A stretch of 64,000 nucleotides of DNA from Phymorhynchus buccinoides (lineage: Eukaryota > Mollusca > Gastropoda > Neogastropoda > Raphitomidae). Below the pieces are notes generated by a model. That model did no database searches. It was not told where the DNA came from and saw only the letters and a list, made by a program, of their open reading frames with translations. Where the stretch lies: contig CM065698.1 of the NCBI GenBank assembly GCA_017654935.2, positions 2,288,301 through 2,352,300 on the forward strand. The letters are read 5' to 3'. Shown here piece after piece: positions 22,330-33,946 of the stretch (within the stretch, counting starts at the first letter, position 1; each line of letters starts with the position of its first letter). The translations under genes and the position numbers were made by a program.

Positions 22330-23280
22330 CAAATCACAAATTGATTTACCAATTTTATGTTTTCAAAAACTGACAAGAACAAATTCCCGGCTTTGCCAGG
22401 AATGATGACCAAACAAAGAAAAGATTACATTAAAAGATGAATAAGCTCATCACTAAAGACTGAGCTAGCACAGTTTGACCTTACATGACCTTATAAACGT
22501 ATGTATAATGATGGGACATTTAAAAGCCCAATCAGGCCTATGTGTAAGTCACATTATTTCTTCAAACACAACACGAAGAACCAACCAAGTACACACACTC
22601 CTCTCTCCCTCCTCTCAATCTCTCATCCTCTCTCTCTCTCTTCTCTCTCTCCACAGTAACTATATATATAAGAAAAGGAAAGAACAATCTATGTGAACAA
22701 CCTTTCCAATGAATGATTACTTCCCTTGCTACAAAATTAATAATATACAGCAACAACAACAAATCAGAACATTTTGGAATCATTCGATAACAATAACCTG
22801 AATAAGACACAGCTTTCATATTTTTCGTTTATTTTTTAACACAACAAAACAGAACAGGCAGACAAAGAACTGTGTTGATGTCTTCATAGCTTTAGCGTTT
22901 GTCTGAATTTTTCTTGTTCTTCTTCTTCTTCTCCTTAGGCAGCCACCTTCTGCTGCACATTGCCAGGAACAATTATCTCCCTTGTACGGGGTTTGCAGTG
23001 TTTGAATTTCTGAAGAAATTAGGCATTATTCACATTTCTGTGAGGGGAGATCATCTGATGACTAAACAGGCAATTGGTTGTGATTTTTTAAAAACATATA
23101 ATTGTTCTTCACGCCTCATGGGCAGAAAATGTGAATATTGCCATTATTAGATCAACCTCTATAGTACTGAAAGCTTTAAAACCACATTCATATAGGCTTA
23201 GATAACTCATGTGTGTATCCGCTTCTTCCAGTTGGGGATGTTTATCATTCTGCCCCGCACTCACCGGTCTTCATTCAGAC
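22330..23280. other. Non-coding interval upstream of AGTRAP helix-1 exon
   Basis: A CT-rich run lies at 22595-22655. No start exon for AGTRAP was recognised, although it should lie upstream of 22298 on the minus strand. Confidence 0.35.
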
Positions 23281-23289
23281 TCATTAAAC

Positions 23290-23745
23290 TCACACTAGGA
23301 CACAGTATGCGTGGCTATGTGAATTCGTGTCATGCATCCCAACGGCACACTTAAACTGGGGGCAAAGAGAACGACCTACTCGTACCGAATAGTTGGGATG
23401 GGCTTTAACGTGTGCGCAAAGATCTTCTGCATGCGTTCGCACACTGGACCCCCTCTCACCTGAGTCGTTTTTTTTTTGAGTCTCATCTGAAGGACTTTTT
23501 CCCCCAACTGATGTCAGGTTACCATTTACACCTGGGTGGAGTGAGAAAAGTAAGAGTAAAGTGCCTTTCCCAAGGACACAACACAGTGCTGTGAACAGAG
23601 TATAATATCTGTTATTGTTAAACTTGCGGGACATTACTGGTGTTGCATTTCCTCTAGGATCGTTCCCACCATCTTTATTCTACTAATGTTAGGTATGTCC
23701 CATATGTGTCTGTTCAGACCGGGAGGACGTTAAACTAGATTTTCA
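23290..23745 (-). mobile_element. SINE or SINE-like element, reverse orientation
   Basis: Reverse complement shows gtccttgggaaaggcacttt, ccacccaggtgtaaatggta, cctgacatcag, ccttcagatgagactc and agatctttgcgcacacgtta. These are typical body segments of metazoan tRNA-derived SINEs. The plus-strand flank gaggacgttaaactag (23728) is another SINE-type tail. The box A/B head is not seen. Confidence 0.6.
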
Positions 23746-23774
23746 CTTCAGATAACTTGTGTGTGATGTTGTAA

Positions 23775-23797
23775 GAGGAGAGAGAGAGAGAGAGGAG

Positions 23798-23877
<80 letters not shown>

Positions 23878-23900
23878 AGACTAGAGAGAGAGAGAGTTCC
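23775..23900. repeat. (GA)n microsatellite
   Basis: Almost uninterrupted GA for about 125 bp. The Ser/Leu ORF opposite is an artefact. Confidence 0.95.
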
Positions 23901-24167
23901 CCTGACCCTCGCTACACCCTCCCCCTCCCTTCCCCTTTGGACTGAATCATCTGGCCAGCGCACTTCTTCCCAGTGTTTTTATACTGGAAGCCCAGTTTTT
24001 ATACATCAGAATCATCATCTGCTGATGGAGGATGTCCAGAAAGCAAGAAAAAAAGAAAAAAAGAAGACGAGTTGTGTGTGTGCATTTAATTATGTCCTGC
24101 TGGCCTGAATGGAGGAGAAAGGGGAAAGAGTCCGTGAAACACAGAGAGAGAGAGAGAGAAGAGAGAG

Positions 24168-24415
24168 AGTCGCCGTGGCCCGGTTGGCTAGTGTCGCCGG
24201 CTCGAAATCCAATACAGGTTTGCGGTGCGGTGGGTTCGAACCCGGTTGCTGACGTGTTTGTATCCTTGGGAAAGATACTTTCTCCTATTTTCCTGTCTTT
24301 TGGATGAGACCAATACCGAGGTCCCGTGTGCGAACGCGAAGCCAAAGATCTTGCGCGCACGTTACAGCCATTCGGATTTGTCCCTTTAATATCATATCCA
24401 AAACTTGCGTAAGTA
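24168..24415 (+). mobile_element. tRNA-derived SINE
   Basis: The head gtggcccggttggctagtgt (box A-like) and gtgggttcgaacccg (box B) lie about 50 bp apart. They are followed by gtatccttgggaaagatact, tggatgagaccaataccgag, ccgtgtgcgaacgcgaag and cgcgcacgttacagccattc. The head is too diverged for a working tRNA, and the conserved body marks it as a SINE. Confidence 0.8.
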
Positions 24416-24539
24416 AGGCTAATCAAATGATAGGTTTAATTAAAAGAACATTATTATAATTTGAACCAACATTTTTTTCAAGAAACTTGTAATAAAAGCC
24501 TTTTAGTGAGGCCGCATGTGTAAGAGTATGGCAATACAA

Positions 24540-25085
24540 TATGGTACCCTAGAGTTAAATATCATCAAAACAATTGAGAAGGTCAACGCATGCAACAAAA
24601 ATGGTATAAGGGATGTACAAGCATGACCTATGAAAATAGCCTTTTGTATTTAAATGTATACACACTTAAGGCGAAGGGTAAGGGAGACCTCTTATTGAAT
24701 CCCTCAGGGAAGCATCTTGTTCCTACCTTATTTAACATTTTCATACATGAACCTTCCCTGAATGTGTGAGTCGTCTTTTAAAGTATTCGCAGACGATACC
24801 AAAGATTTTTATAAAGCCAAGAATATAAAACTAATTCAAAAAAGATTAAATAAATTACAAGATTGGAGACAAACGAATGGACCTTTACTTTAATACTGAT
24901 AAATGGTAAGGTAATGCAGGTTTGGTAAAAGTAATCCAAATGCAACTTACACCATGGAAAAACCCAATGCCCCTTGTCCATAACAGGTTGCGGAGCTAGA
25001 AAAAGATCTGGGGTACTTTGACAAGACCTTTCATTTGATATACACATCGAATCTGCAATCAATAAAGCCCCAAACCACCTGATAG
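24540..25085 (+). pseudogene. Non-LTR retrotransposon reverse transcriptase fragment (CR1/jockey-like)
   Basis: Across several frameshifts the plus strand encodes reverse-transcriptase motifs in order: IPQGSIL (24685-24715), a hydrophobic stretch ending FNIFIHEP, VFADDTK (the catalytic YADD-type box, about 24783-24803), LNKLQDW, and further on ELEKDLGV, FDIHIESAINKA and HLIGLI. This order is typical of the palm and thumb of CR1/jockey-type elements. Several single-base shifts break it, so it is a dead copy or a noisy sequence near the gap. Confidence 0.8.
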
Positions 25086-25575
25086 GATTGATTATGAAAC
25101 AAGTGTTTTACGTCCTCTCGGCCCGGCTAGGGCAATTGGGACTTTCCGAATTGGATTCGTTGTTTTGAAATAAAAATAAAAAAAACACAACAAAGGTGGA
25201 CGATACAAGACGTGGACAAACAGTAAATATGAAGAATGGGTAGTGGGAGAATTAAAAAAGCACAAGTCAAGTATTTTGAAAATATGTAAAATTTATAAAA
25301 GTTTAATTATTATTAATGTTTATAAAAATTACTATGGAGATTTAAAGTGTTTTGCGTTAAATATTACTTTGTATTTGGCCTGAGGGAAAGAAACCAACCC
25401 TCCCAGTTGGAATTAAGCTTCAGGCTACGATTTAAATTCAAGTTTTTATTTTATTTTAAAACCAAATATGGCCCTTATATTATGTTAAAACAAACAAACG
25501 TTTTATACAAATATTACTTTTATTAAAAAAATATACATTATTTTCTTTTATTTAACAAAAGCATTGAGAAAAAAG
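25086..25575. other. AT-rich sequence between LINE fragment and gap
   Basis: Contains gtcctctcggcccggctagg, a SINE/LINE-tail motif also seen at 30045 and 35655. Nothing else was recognised. Confidence 0.4.
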
Positions 25576-25589
25576 TTTATGTCCAGCTG

Positions 25590-25606
25590 GGGGGGGGGGG
25601 GGGGGT

Positions 25607-25640
<34 letters not shown>

Positions 25641-25661
25641 GGGGGGGGGGGGGGGGGGGGG
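25590..25661. repeat. Poly-G run at gap edge
   Basis: About 70 G with two T interruptions, abutting the N gap. Either a real G tract that stopped sequencing, or an artefact. Confidence 0.8.
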
Positions 25662-26161
25662 NNNNNNNNNNNNNNNNNNNNNNNNNNNNNNNNNNNNNNN
25701 NNNNNNNNNNNNNNNNNNNNNNNNNNNNNNNNNNNNNNNNNNNNNNNNNNNNNNNNNNNNNNNNNNNNNNNNNNNNNNNNNNNNNNNNNNNNNNNNNNNN
25801 NNNNNNNNNNNNNNNNNNNNNNNNNNNNNNNNNNNNNNNNNNNNNNNNNNNNNNNNNNNNNNNNNNNNNNNNNNNNNNNNNNNNNNNNNNNNNNNNNNNN
25901 NNNNNNNNNNNNNNNNNNNNNNNNNNNNNNNNNNNNNNNNNNNNNNNNNNNNNNNNNNNNNNNNNNNNNNNNNNNNNNNNNNNNNNNNNNNNNNNNNNNN
26001 NNNNNNNNNNNNNNNNNNNNNNNNNNNNNNNNNNNNNNNNNNNNNNNNNNNNNNNNNNNNNNNNNNNNNNNNNNNNNNNNNNNNNNNNNNNNNNNNNNNN
26101 NNNNNNNNNNNNNNNNNNNNNNNNNNNNNNNNNNNNNNNNNNNNNNNNNNNNNNNNNNNNN
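25662..26161. other. Assembly gap, 500 N
   Basis: Exactly 500 N, so its real length is unknown. All ORFs spanning it are meaningless. Confidence 0.99.
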
Positions 26162-27325
26162 GCGAAGCTGGACAGTTTAGAGCAACAAGAGGGGTGCAGG
26201 AGAAAATGGTGCCATAAGGCGAAGTAGTGCCGTTAGGGGGGTTGATGGGGTCGATCGTCTGCTGTGACAGGAAAAGGCGGGAAGGACCGTTAGCAGAAAT
26301 GACAGTAGAAGGGACAAGGCAGAGAAAAGGCGTATGCAAAAGATGACAGTAAGACGGGAAAAGGCAGGAGAAAAGACCGTTAGCAAAAGTGACAGTAAGG
26401 AACAGGGAAAGGCAGAGAAAGGACCATTAGGCAAAAGTGACATAAGGACAGGGAAAAGGCGGAGAAAGGCCGGTTAGCAGAAGATGACAGTACGACGGAA
26501 AGGACAGGAGAAGACCAGTTAGGCAGATGACGTAGGACAGGGAAAAGGCAGGAGAAAGGAACCATTGAGGTAGAAAGATGACAGTAAGGACAGGGAAAAG
26601 GCAGATCAAAGATGTAATTCAAACTCAGACTCAAACCCAACCACTTTTATTATATCTTTAAGATAGAATTGACACTGGTAACGTTCTGCGATTGACACAG
26701 TTAAAATAGACATACATATGATGTAACTTTAGAACACATGCGCTTCATAAACACACATAGAGCAGAAATAACACAACCATCATTTCAAGACACCATCATG
26801 CACAGTACACGCATTTCCCCTCATTCTAGCTCCCTTCAGTTTCCACAGAGAGCTATTTGTTTCAAGTTATTTTCTTTAACGAGGCAATATTCTTATAATT
26901 GATTTGTTAGCTGCATGCAAAAGAGATGGCAAGTCAAATGACGTCACTTCACATGAGGAATGGAAAACTCAATAATTTTGGTCTTTCAGGCCAAATAACG
27001 TCATTTTTTTTGTTCCTTTACCGTCAACCATTGTTGTGTTTATCTTTGCAATTGTTGTTTTACACTTTGTTAGATGATGCAACTTGTCTAGATCCAACTG
27101 GTAAGATTCAACACCTCAAAGTTGACCACTTTTGATTTCGTTCTCTTTTTGCATGTGACACGGCTACTTACGGTTGCATCTTGATGATCATACATAGATT
27201 CACTCCTGTGACTGCTGGTTCCGGATTTCTGCGACCCAGACAATCCAGGGTGTGTATGGCCCAGAAAAGATGGGATACCCTACCAAACAAAACAACACAA
27301 CAACAACAACAACACAACAACACAC

Positions 27326-27483
27326 CTTTGAGCCCCCAAGTTACACAAGCGATGCCCAGTTGTACCTGTGACCGTATTAAGCCCGGGACAGCTTTGCAAT
27401 GCAGTGTGTTAGGCGTCGATGCCTCCTCACTGCGACCATCCGTTAGCCACCGTGGCCCCCAGTCTGTTCCACACAAGGCGTCC
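27326..27483 (-). pseudogene. Frameshifted PEX5 final-TPR exon in left arm
   Basis: Minus-strand counterpart of 38233-38390. Recognisable pieces such as GRSEEAS and QLGIACVTWG are joined by frameshifts from single-base indels. The acceptor and GT donor are kept. Not translatable as written. Confidence 0.88.
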
Positions 27484-30400
27484 CTGGAAAACACAAAATA
27501 ATAATAATAATAATAACTAGAGCTTATGTTTCTTTCACAACAACAACAGGTTTTTCATTCTCCCCCTCTATTACCCTTTCCTTCGAAACCCAATTTACAT
27601 AAACTTTGATACCTTCTACTATTGCACATCAGGGCTCCCAGGGACTCACCCATTTGGGTCTATGACACCTTAAATTCACGGACCCTCTAAAGAATGTGCA
27701 GGGGGTCCCAGGATGCACTAGCAAATTCTTTTTTAGCATTCGCAATGCCACTGGGACCGCTGCCCGCCTCCATGACCCTCTTATACTGTAAGTGAAGGAG
27801 TCCCTGGGACCCCTTGTTTTGGGGGGGAAAAGGGGCCCCCCCCCCCCCCCCCACCTGGGGGGACCATTCATCATAATCATCACCAAACTCCTTTCTGACC
27901 TGGGCCTAGAGTAAGGGCTACGCTATCCAATAGTTAGCTTTGTGAAGTCCTGTGAAGCACTTTCGCTTTTGGCTATTCCGTGAAACAAATAAACTCAACT
28001 TTACCTGAACATTGCAGCCAAATTGGACGAAAAAAGGGAAAAAAGAAAAGAAAAAAAGAGAGGAATTTTTACCAAATACAATTAATATTCTCCCTAAAGC
28101 GCAAATCCTACAATATAATAATGATACTGATACTGATGAATCTGCCAGGCAACTCCGATGTGATTCACTTGCCACACTCAATAAAACAACACCAGCAACA
28201 ACAAGATACACATTATACAGACATGTGTTTAACGTCTAGCCTCACAGAATCCTCCCATACATCTCTAAGAATTAATAAATAACAGACTGAATGACATCAA
28301 TAGCAAGAACACACCACCACACACACACACACACACACTCTCTCTCTTCTCTCTCACACACAACGCACACACACAAACATGCACACACACACCACACACA
28401 CACACACGCACACTGTGCTAACCTCATAACTCGAACATCATAGAGCTGGAAGACGAGACACAAGTCCGCAAGGTTTATTCCATACTTTCTTTGACCCTAT
28501 CAATTTACAGCTTTATTTTCCGTTTATTTTATCATCATTTTTCCCCTCCATTTTCTCGCTTTTCAGCACACAGGCAGAGATATCATGAGCCCAATGTCTA
28601 AAACTTTCTTCTCAGCAGTCTCTCTAAATATTATCTCCCTTTGCTCCATGTCTTGAGTGACGCTAGTTGGAGCGTTACCACCCTTCTTTATTCCTCTTGA
28701 TGTAACACATTTAGGCAATTACCCTCAAATAAACACCTTATTTCATTCGCTGTTGATGCAAGCTAGCCGGTTACAAAGAATCACACTCTAGGAGGAAACT
28801 GCTATTCTGGGACAGCTAGCTGGATTTGTTTTATATGGAGATGCAGGGGTGAAAGTGACACATTCCCTCAATCCTCAAATGACACGTTTCAGATGTTCTC
28901 TGAACCTTCCCCATCCAGAAGCTTTGACCGCATTAAAAATCATTTATAGTGTGTGTGGTGTATACAGGATGGGTGGGGGTGGTTAAATTGCGTGTTTATC
29001 GTTTTTGTTTTTTAATCTGCCATCAAATTTTGCCCCAAACGTTTTGATTTTATAAGACCGTGGATCAGATGACAAGATGGCCAAATCCTGAAGACTCTCT
29101 ATCACTTCTCAATCCATCCTGTTTCAGGAGCATGCCTGACCTACTGTCCCCATGATATAGCCTTGCCCAGGGGGTATTTCACTTCTTCAGCCACGGAACT
29201 GGTGCTGCAACGCTATATAATGAGAGAAATGGGAACTCTTTTCTCCCATGGGAAACCAACGTCTTCCAGAGAGAGCGTACACAAAGAAGCCAAGCCATCT
29301 GTCGTTCCCACAATGTCTGCCAGATAGCAGAGGGCAGCTGCTATTCCGGCAGGCTGGGCTAAATTGTTCATAGTGAGAAGTCCTTGCCCAGTGTGCCCCC
29401 CACTGCTCTTCGCCACAGGGATGCAAGGCACAGCCCCATTGTGTAATGTCCCCGAAGGCCAACCAATCCCATTTGGCTGCAGCACTAGAGCCAGAGACAT
29501 TTCCCTTCGTTTAGAGTCCTGGTCTTCCACGGCATACTAGGCGTACCGCAACTTCCATATTGTAGAAAACAGGCCTCAAGCCGGCCACACGGGCAAATAA
29601 GGATGCTGTGGTAGCACCTCCAGGAAGGACCTACGTGCTGTCTGTTCTCTGTCCTCACACACGCAGAGGGATTCTTCTTGCTCTCTCATCGTTTTCCAGC
29701 AGGGATCACAGCCCATACATACACACAACCTCTCTCACACAGCAGAGGGATTTCGCTTGCTCTGCATCGTTTTCCAGCAGGGCTACACATACAGTACATA
29801 CACACAACCTCTCTCACACAGCAGAGGGATTTCTTCTTGCTCTGCATCGTTTTCCAAAAATCAGGGATAACATCCAACATACAACAACCACTCTCCCACA
29901 CACCGAGAATACAGTCTGTGTTGACCATGTAAAAGCCCACCCAGATTTTTTTTAGAAAAATAGTCATGCAAAGGGGTCCTTACCGATAAACACTCACCCC
30001 CAAATTTTGGACTGATTTCATGCATCGAAGTTTAAAGTTTGACGTCCTCTCGGCCAGCCATACGGGACATTAATGAACTTGCAAAAGGTACTTACCTAAT
30101 AACGCCCACCCCCCAAATTTGGACTGAGTTCATTCAAACAGGGTCTTACCTATAAATGCCCACCCCCCAAATTTGGACCTGATTTCATGCAACAGGTACT
30201 TACATATAAACGCCCCACCCCCCAAATTTGGGACCTGTTTCATGCAAACAGGGTACTTACTAAGTAAAACGCCCACCCCACCAATTTGGACTGATTCATG
30301 CAGAACATGGTACTTACCTAATAAACGCCCACCCCCCCTTTTTGGCCCAACTTCGTGCCAGGGGATTGAGTTTATACGCAGGTACTTTTATTATATGCCC

Positions 30401-30531
30401 TGCTAAGCAGCCAATTTTGTACTATTGAGTTTTATGTTGATGGCGAAAAACACTTTTACAAACATGCTTCTTTTAACTATACTTTCTCCAGACCGTTTAT
30501 CATACAAATGAAGGGGAAATAATGTCTATAC

Positions 30532-30617
30532 CTTTGGTCTGGCCTGCAGGGCAGCTTGGAACGTCGACAGCCCCTTGTTGTACTCCCCACTGGGTTTAAC
30601 AGAACTCCAAGGTTACT
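30532..30617 (-). pseudogene. Frameshifted PEX5 TPR exon in left arm
   Basis: Counterpart of 35092-35178. Acceptor ..tttcag and donor gtatag are kept, but deletions and insertions destroy the frame after SNLGVL. Followed on the plus strand (30625-31250) by the noisy version of the 95-bp exon array. Confidence 0.88.
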
Positions 30618-32188
30618 CTGAAACAAAAACACAACACGTTAAATAGATCCCAGTGGCAACATTCCCACAGCCTGTTGTACTCCTGACTCAGGTTGAATCA
30701 GAACTCCCAGTTTTTTTTTTTTTTTTTTAAAAAAACTCCTGAAACTCACCCAACGACACGTCAAAAGATCCCAGTGGCAACCAGTCCCACAGCCTTGTGT
30801 ACTCCCACTGAGGTTGAACAACTCCCAGGTTACCTTCTGGAAACCACACAGGACACGTCAAAGATCCCAGTGGGCAACAGTCGCACAGCCTTGTTGTACT
30901 CCCCACTGAGGTGAACAGAACGCCCAGGTTACTCGAAACACACAACCACGTCAAAGATCCCCAGTGGCAGCATCCACACCCTTGTTTTGTACTCCCCACT
31001 GAGGTGAAACAACTCCCAGGTTTACTCTGAAACCACACAACAGGACACGTCAAAGATCCGCAGTGGCAACAGTCCACAGCCTTGTTTACTCCCACTGAGT
31101 TGAACAGACTCCCAGTTTTACTCTGCAACCACACAACGCAGTCAAGATCTCAGTGGCAACAGTCCACAGCCTTGTTGTAACTCCTGACTCAGGTTGAACA
31201 GAACTCACAGTTTCTCTGAAACCACACAACACACTTTAAGATCCCAGTGGCAACAGGAGGGTTTTTTGTTGTTGTTGTCTTTTTTTTCGGTTTATCTACA
31301 AAGGGATTGTCCTTTGGTCAAATATCCTTGGGGATTACCGGTGTTGTGTGTGTGTGTTTGTGTGGGTACTTTTGTACAATAGTTTTTCCCTCCACCTTCT
31401 GAAATTCTGTGCTTGTACTTCCTCTAATTTTCACTTTCTTTTTAACACTCGCCTTTTCCATTTTGCTTTCTATCATCTACTACCTTTCTGACTTATTGGC
31501 TCACTCTCCTCCTTAAACCATTTTTTCCAAATAATGTTGCCCTTTGAGCTCCTCCAAAACGGAATGTGTCGCTGTGTGAGCAGGGAGATCAGTGAAAACT
31601 GAAAACAGACACAAAGATCATACTTTTACCCATTATGGCCTTATGGCCTGGGAACATAGACAAAGAAGGTCAAAATGTACCCCCCCCCCCCTCTCCCTTT
31701 CCCATGCAGTCTCTCAGTACACACAGGAAACCTGCAGTCAAAAAAAAAAGGGTGACGCTGCTGCACTTGTGCGACAAGCTCTCCTTGCAGTGGGAGCAGC
31801 CTGAATTTTAACACGAAACTTGTCTCTATTCCTAGAGATCAATACCAGATTCCAATACCAAAACACACATACACACAGAAACACACACACACACACACAC
31901 ACACACAGTGGCAACCATACACACAGAGACACAGTGGCACAACACACAGACACAGTGGCCACACACACACACACGTGGCACACATCACGACACACACATC
32001 GCACAGTGGCACACACACACACACCACACATGGCACACACACCACAACAGTGGCACACACACCCACAGTGTGCAACACCCACACAGCCACACAACACATA
32101 CCACACACACTGTGGCACACACACAACAACCACAGTGGCACCACACACACCACCCAGTGGCACACACACACAACACACACAGTTGGCA

Positions 32189-32225
<37 letters not shown>

Positions 32226-32469
32226 GCACAAACACATTCACCAGACACAGTGGCACACACACACAGACACAGTGGCAAACACACACAAACACACACACAG
32301 ACACAGTGGCACACACACACAGACACAGTGTCACACAACACACACACACACACAGACACACACACACACACACTACACACACACACCATGGCCAACACAC
32401 AACACACAGACACGGCCACAGTGGTGCACGCACGCACACACACACACAGTGGCTACACACACACACAGA

Positions 32470-32514
32470 CTGTACAATCAGCATCAATGGGGTCTTGGGG
32501 TGTGGCTTTCTGCA
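32470..32514 (-). pseudogene. DPIDADVQ exon copy in left arm, 1
   Basis: Counterpart of the PEX5 exon at 33051-33094, with one inserted base (ctgattgtacag) that shifts the frame. The upstream acceptor tatctatcatcag is kept, but the expected GT donor is not. Confidence 0.8.
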
Positions 32515-32656
32515 CTGATGATAGATACAGGTCACACACAAGACACGACAGACACACACACACACACAAGTGGCACACACACAGTGGCACACAACAGTGG
32601 CCACACACACAGACACAGACCACAGTGTGCATGCACACACAGACACCCACACAGAC

Positions 32657-32700
32657 CGTACACATCAGCATACATATGGGTCTGGGTGTGGCGTTCTGAA
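32657..32700 (-). pseudogene. DPIDADVQ exon copy in left arm, 2
   Basis: A second inverted copy, more damaged (cccagacccatatgtatgct). It mirrors 32852-32895 across the palindrome centre. Confidence 0.75.
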
Positions 32701-32851
32701 CTGCTGATAGATTACAGATCACGACACAGCCACCCACAGACACGTGGCACACACAGACCAGACCCCATTGATGGCTGATGGTCAGTCTTGTGTCTGTGTG
32801 TGCCACTGTGTCTGTTGTGTGTCTGTGTGGTGATTCTGTAGCTATCAGCAG

Positions 32852-32895
32852 TGCAGAACGCCACACCCCAAGACCCCATTGATGCTGATGTACAG
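32852..32895 (+). repeat. Second, intact copy of the PEX5 DPIDADVQ exon with splice sites
   Basis: This 44-nt stretch is identical to the exon at 33051-33094. It also has an acceptor (...tatcagcag) and a GT donor (gtctgtgtg). The two copies lie in a roughly 200-bp tandem repeat of TG-rich DNA. Including both would add 44 nt and break the frame, so at most one can be used per transcript unless they are mutually exclusive. Confidence 0.75.
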
Positions 32896-33050
32896 GTCTG
32901 TGTGTGTTGTCTGTGTGTGCATGCACCAGTTTTTTCTTTGTTGGTCTGTGTCTGTGTGTTGTGTGCCACTGTGGTGTGACATGTGTGTGTGTGCCACTTG
33001 TGTGTGTGTGTGTGTCTGTCTGTGTCTGTGTGTGACCTGTATCTATCATC

Positions 33051-33094
33051 AGTGCAGAACGCCACACCCCAAGACCCCATTGATGCTGATGTAC
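33051..33094 (+). CDS. PEX5: PEX5 exon (TPR linker, [13 protein letters not shown])
   Basis: The acceptor ends ...ctatcatcag and the donor is gtctgt. The 44-nt exon has 2 nt completing a codon and then 14 codons reading [14 protein letters not shown]. This matches the family segment that precedes the [13 protein letters not shown] repeat (human ...DPTSIDPDVQ). It ends in phase 0, which fits the next exon at 35092. The exon sits inside TG-rich DNA and has a second copy about 199 bp upstream at 32852-32895, so either copy could be the one used. Confidence 0.85.
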
Positions 33095-33354
33095 AGGTCT
33101 GTGTCTCTGTCTGTGTGTGCATATGTGTCTGTGTGCGTGCGGTGCGCGCGTGTGTCTGTCTCTGTGTGTGGGTGTGTTTGTGTGTGTTTTTGTGTATGTG
33201 TGTGTGTGTGGTGTGTAGTTGTGTGTGTTTGTGTGTGTCCACTGTGTCCTGTGTGTGTGTGCCACTGTGTCTGTGTGTTTGTGTGTGTGTGTCACTTTGT
33301 GTCACTGTGTGTGTGTGTGTTGCCACTGGTCTGTGTGTGTGTGCCACGTGTGTG

Positions 33355-33386
<32 letters not shown>

Positions 33387-33902
33387 CACTGTGTGTGTGT
33401 TTGTGTGTGCCACTGTGTGTGGTGTGTGTGTGTGCCACTGTGTGTCTGTGTTGTGTGTGCCACAGTGTGGTGTGTGTGTGTGTTGTGTGTGTGTGTGCCA
33501 CTGTGTGTGTGTGTGCCACTGTGTGTGTGTGTGTGCCACTGTGTGTGTGTGTGTGTGTGTGCCACTGTGTGCCACTGTGTGTGTGTGGTGCCCACTGTGT
33601 GTGTGTGTGTGTTCCACTGTGTCCTGTGTGTGTGTGTGCCACTGTGTCTGTGTGTGTGTGCCACTGTGTGTGTGTGTGTCTGTGTGTGGTCTTGTGTGTA
33701 TGTGTGTTTTGGTATTGGAACTGGTATTGCTTCTCTAGTCATAGAGACAAGTTTCTGTTGTTAAAATCAGGCTGCTCCCACTGCAAGGAGAGCTTGTCAC
33801 CACAAGTGCAGCGTCACCCCTTTTTGTTTTTTGCTCTGAAGGTTTCCCGTGTGTTGTATGAGAGAAAAAAAACAAAAAAATTGGGAAAGGGGGATGGGGG
33901 GG

Positions 33903-33946
<44 letters not shown>

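Larger units (their letters stand above)
26162..32770 (-). repeat. Left arm of a large palindrome: inverted, indel-ridden copy of the PEX5 3' region
   Basis: Read on the minus strand, this region repeats the plus strand from about 32.78 kb to about 39.5 kb in the same order. It has the TG-rich core, two copies of the DPIDADVQ exon, the 95-bp exon array, the 56-bp and 78-bp arrays, the gggagccctg MITE, the final TPR exon, its downstream intron, and finally about eight units of the 52-bp satellite before the gap. Differences are mostly single-base insertions and deletions, often in homopolymers, and are concentrated in this arm. It is either an uncorrected long-read foldback or a decayed inverted duplication. 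Confidence 0.9.
31860..33710. repeat. Palindrome core: (CA)n on the left, (TG)n on the right, with gtggcaca spacing
   Basis: Left half is CA repeats punctuated by agtggcaca; right half is the reverse complement (tgtgccact). The centre is near 32.77 kb, around cagaccccattgatggctga. Four to five copies of the PEX5 exon lie symmetrically within it. The transcript would be able to fold into a very long hairpin. Confidence 0.9.

Noticed and set aside
25548..26339. Long ORFs across the N gap with Pro or Gly runs
   Set aside because: They are made of N and homopolymer G/C and have no meaning.
27168..27494. A second, independent PEX5-like gene on the minus strand
   Set aside because: It is the mirror of 38233-38390 in a palindrome with many single-base indels; better explained as pseudo-copy or artefact.
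30639..31134. Repeated TPR-like ORF on the minus strand (135 codons)
   Set aside because: It is the noisy mirror of the 95-bp exon array, read across introns.
31738..33764. Many 130-300-codon ORFs in the CA/TG palindrome core
   Set aside because: Pure translations of dinucleotide repeats (HTHT, CVCV); the only real coding pieces are the short PEX5 exons inside.
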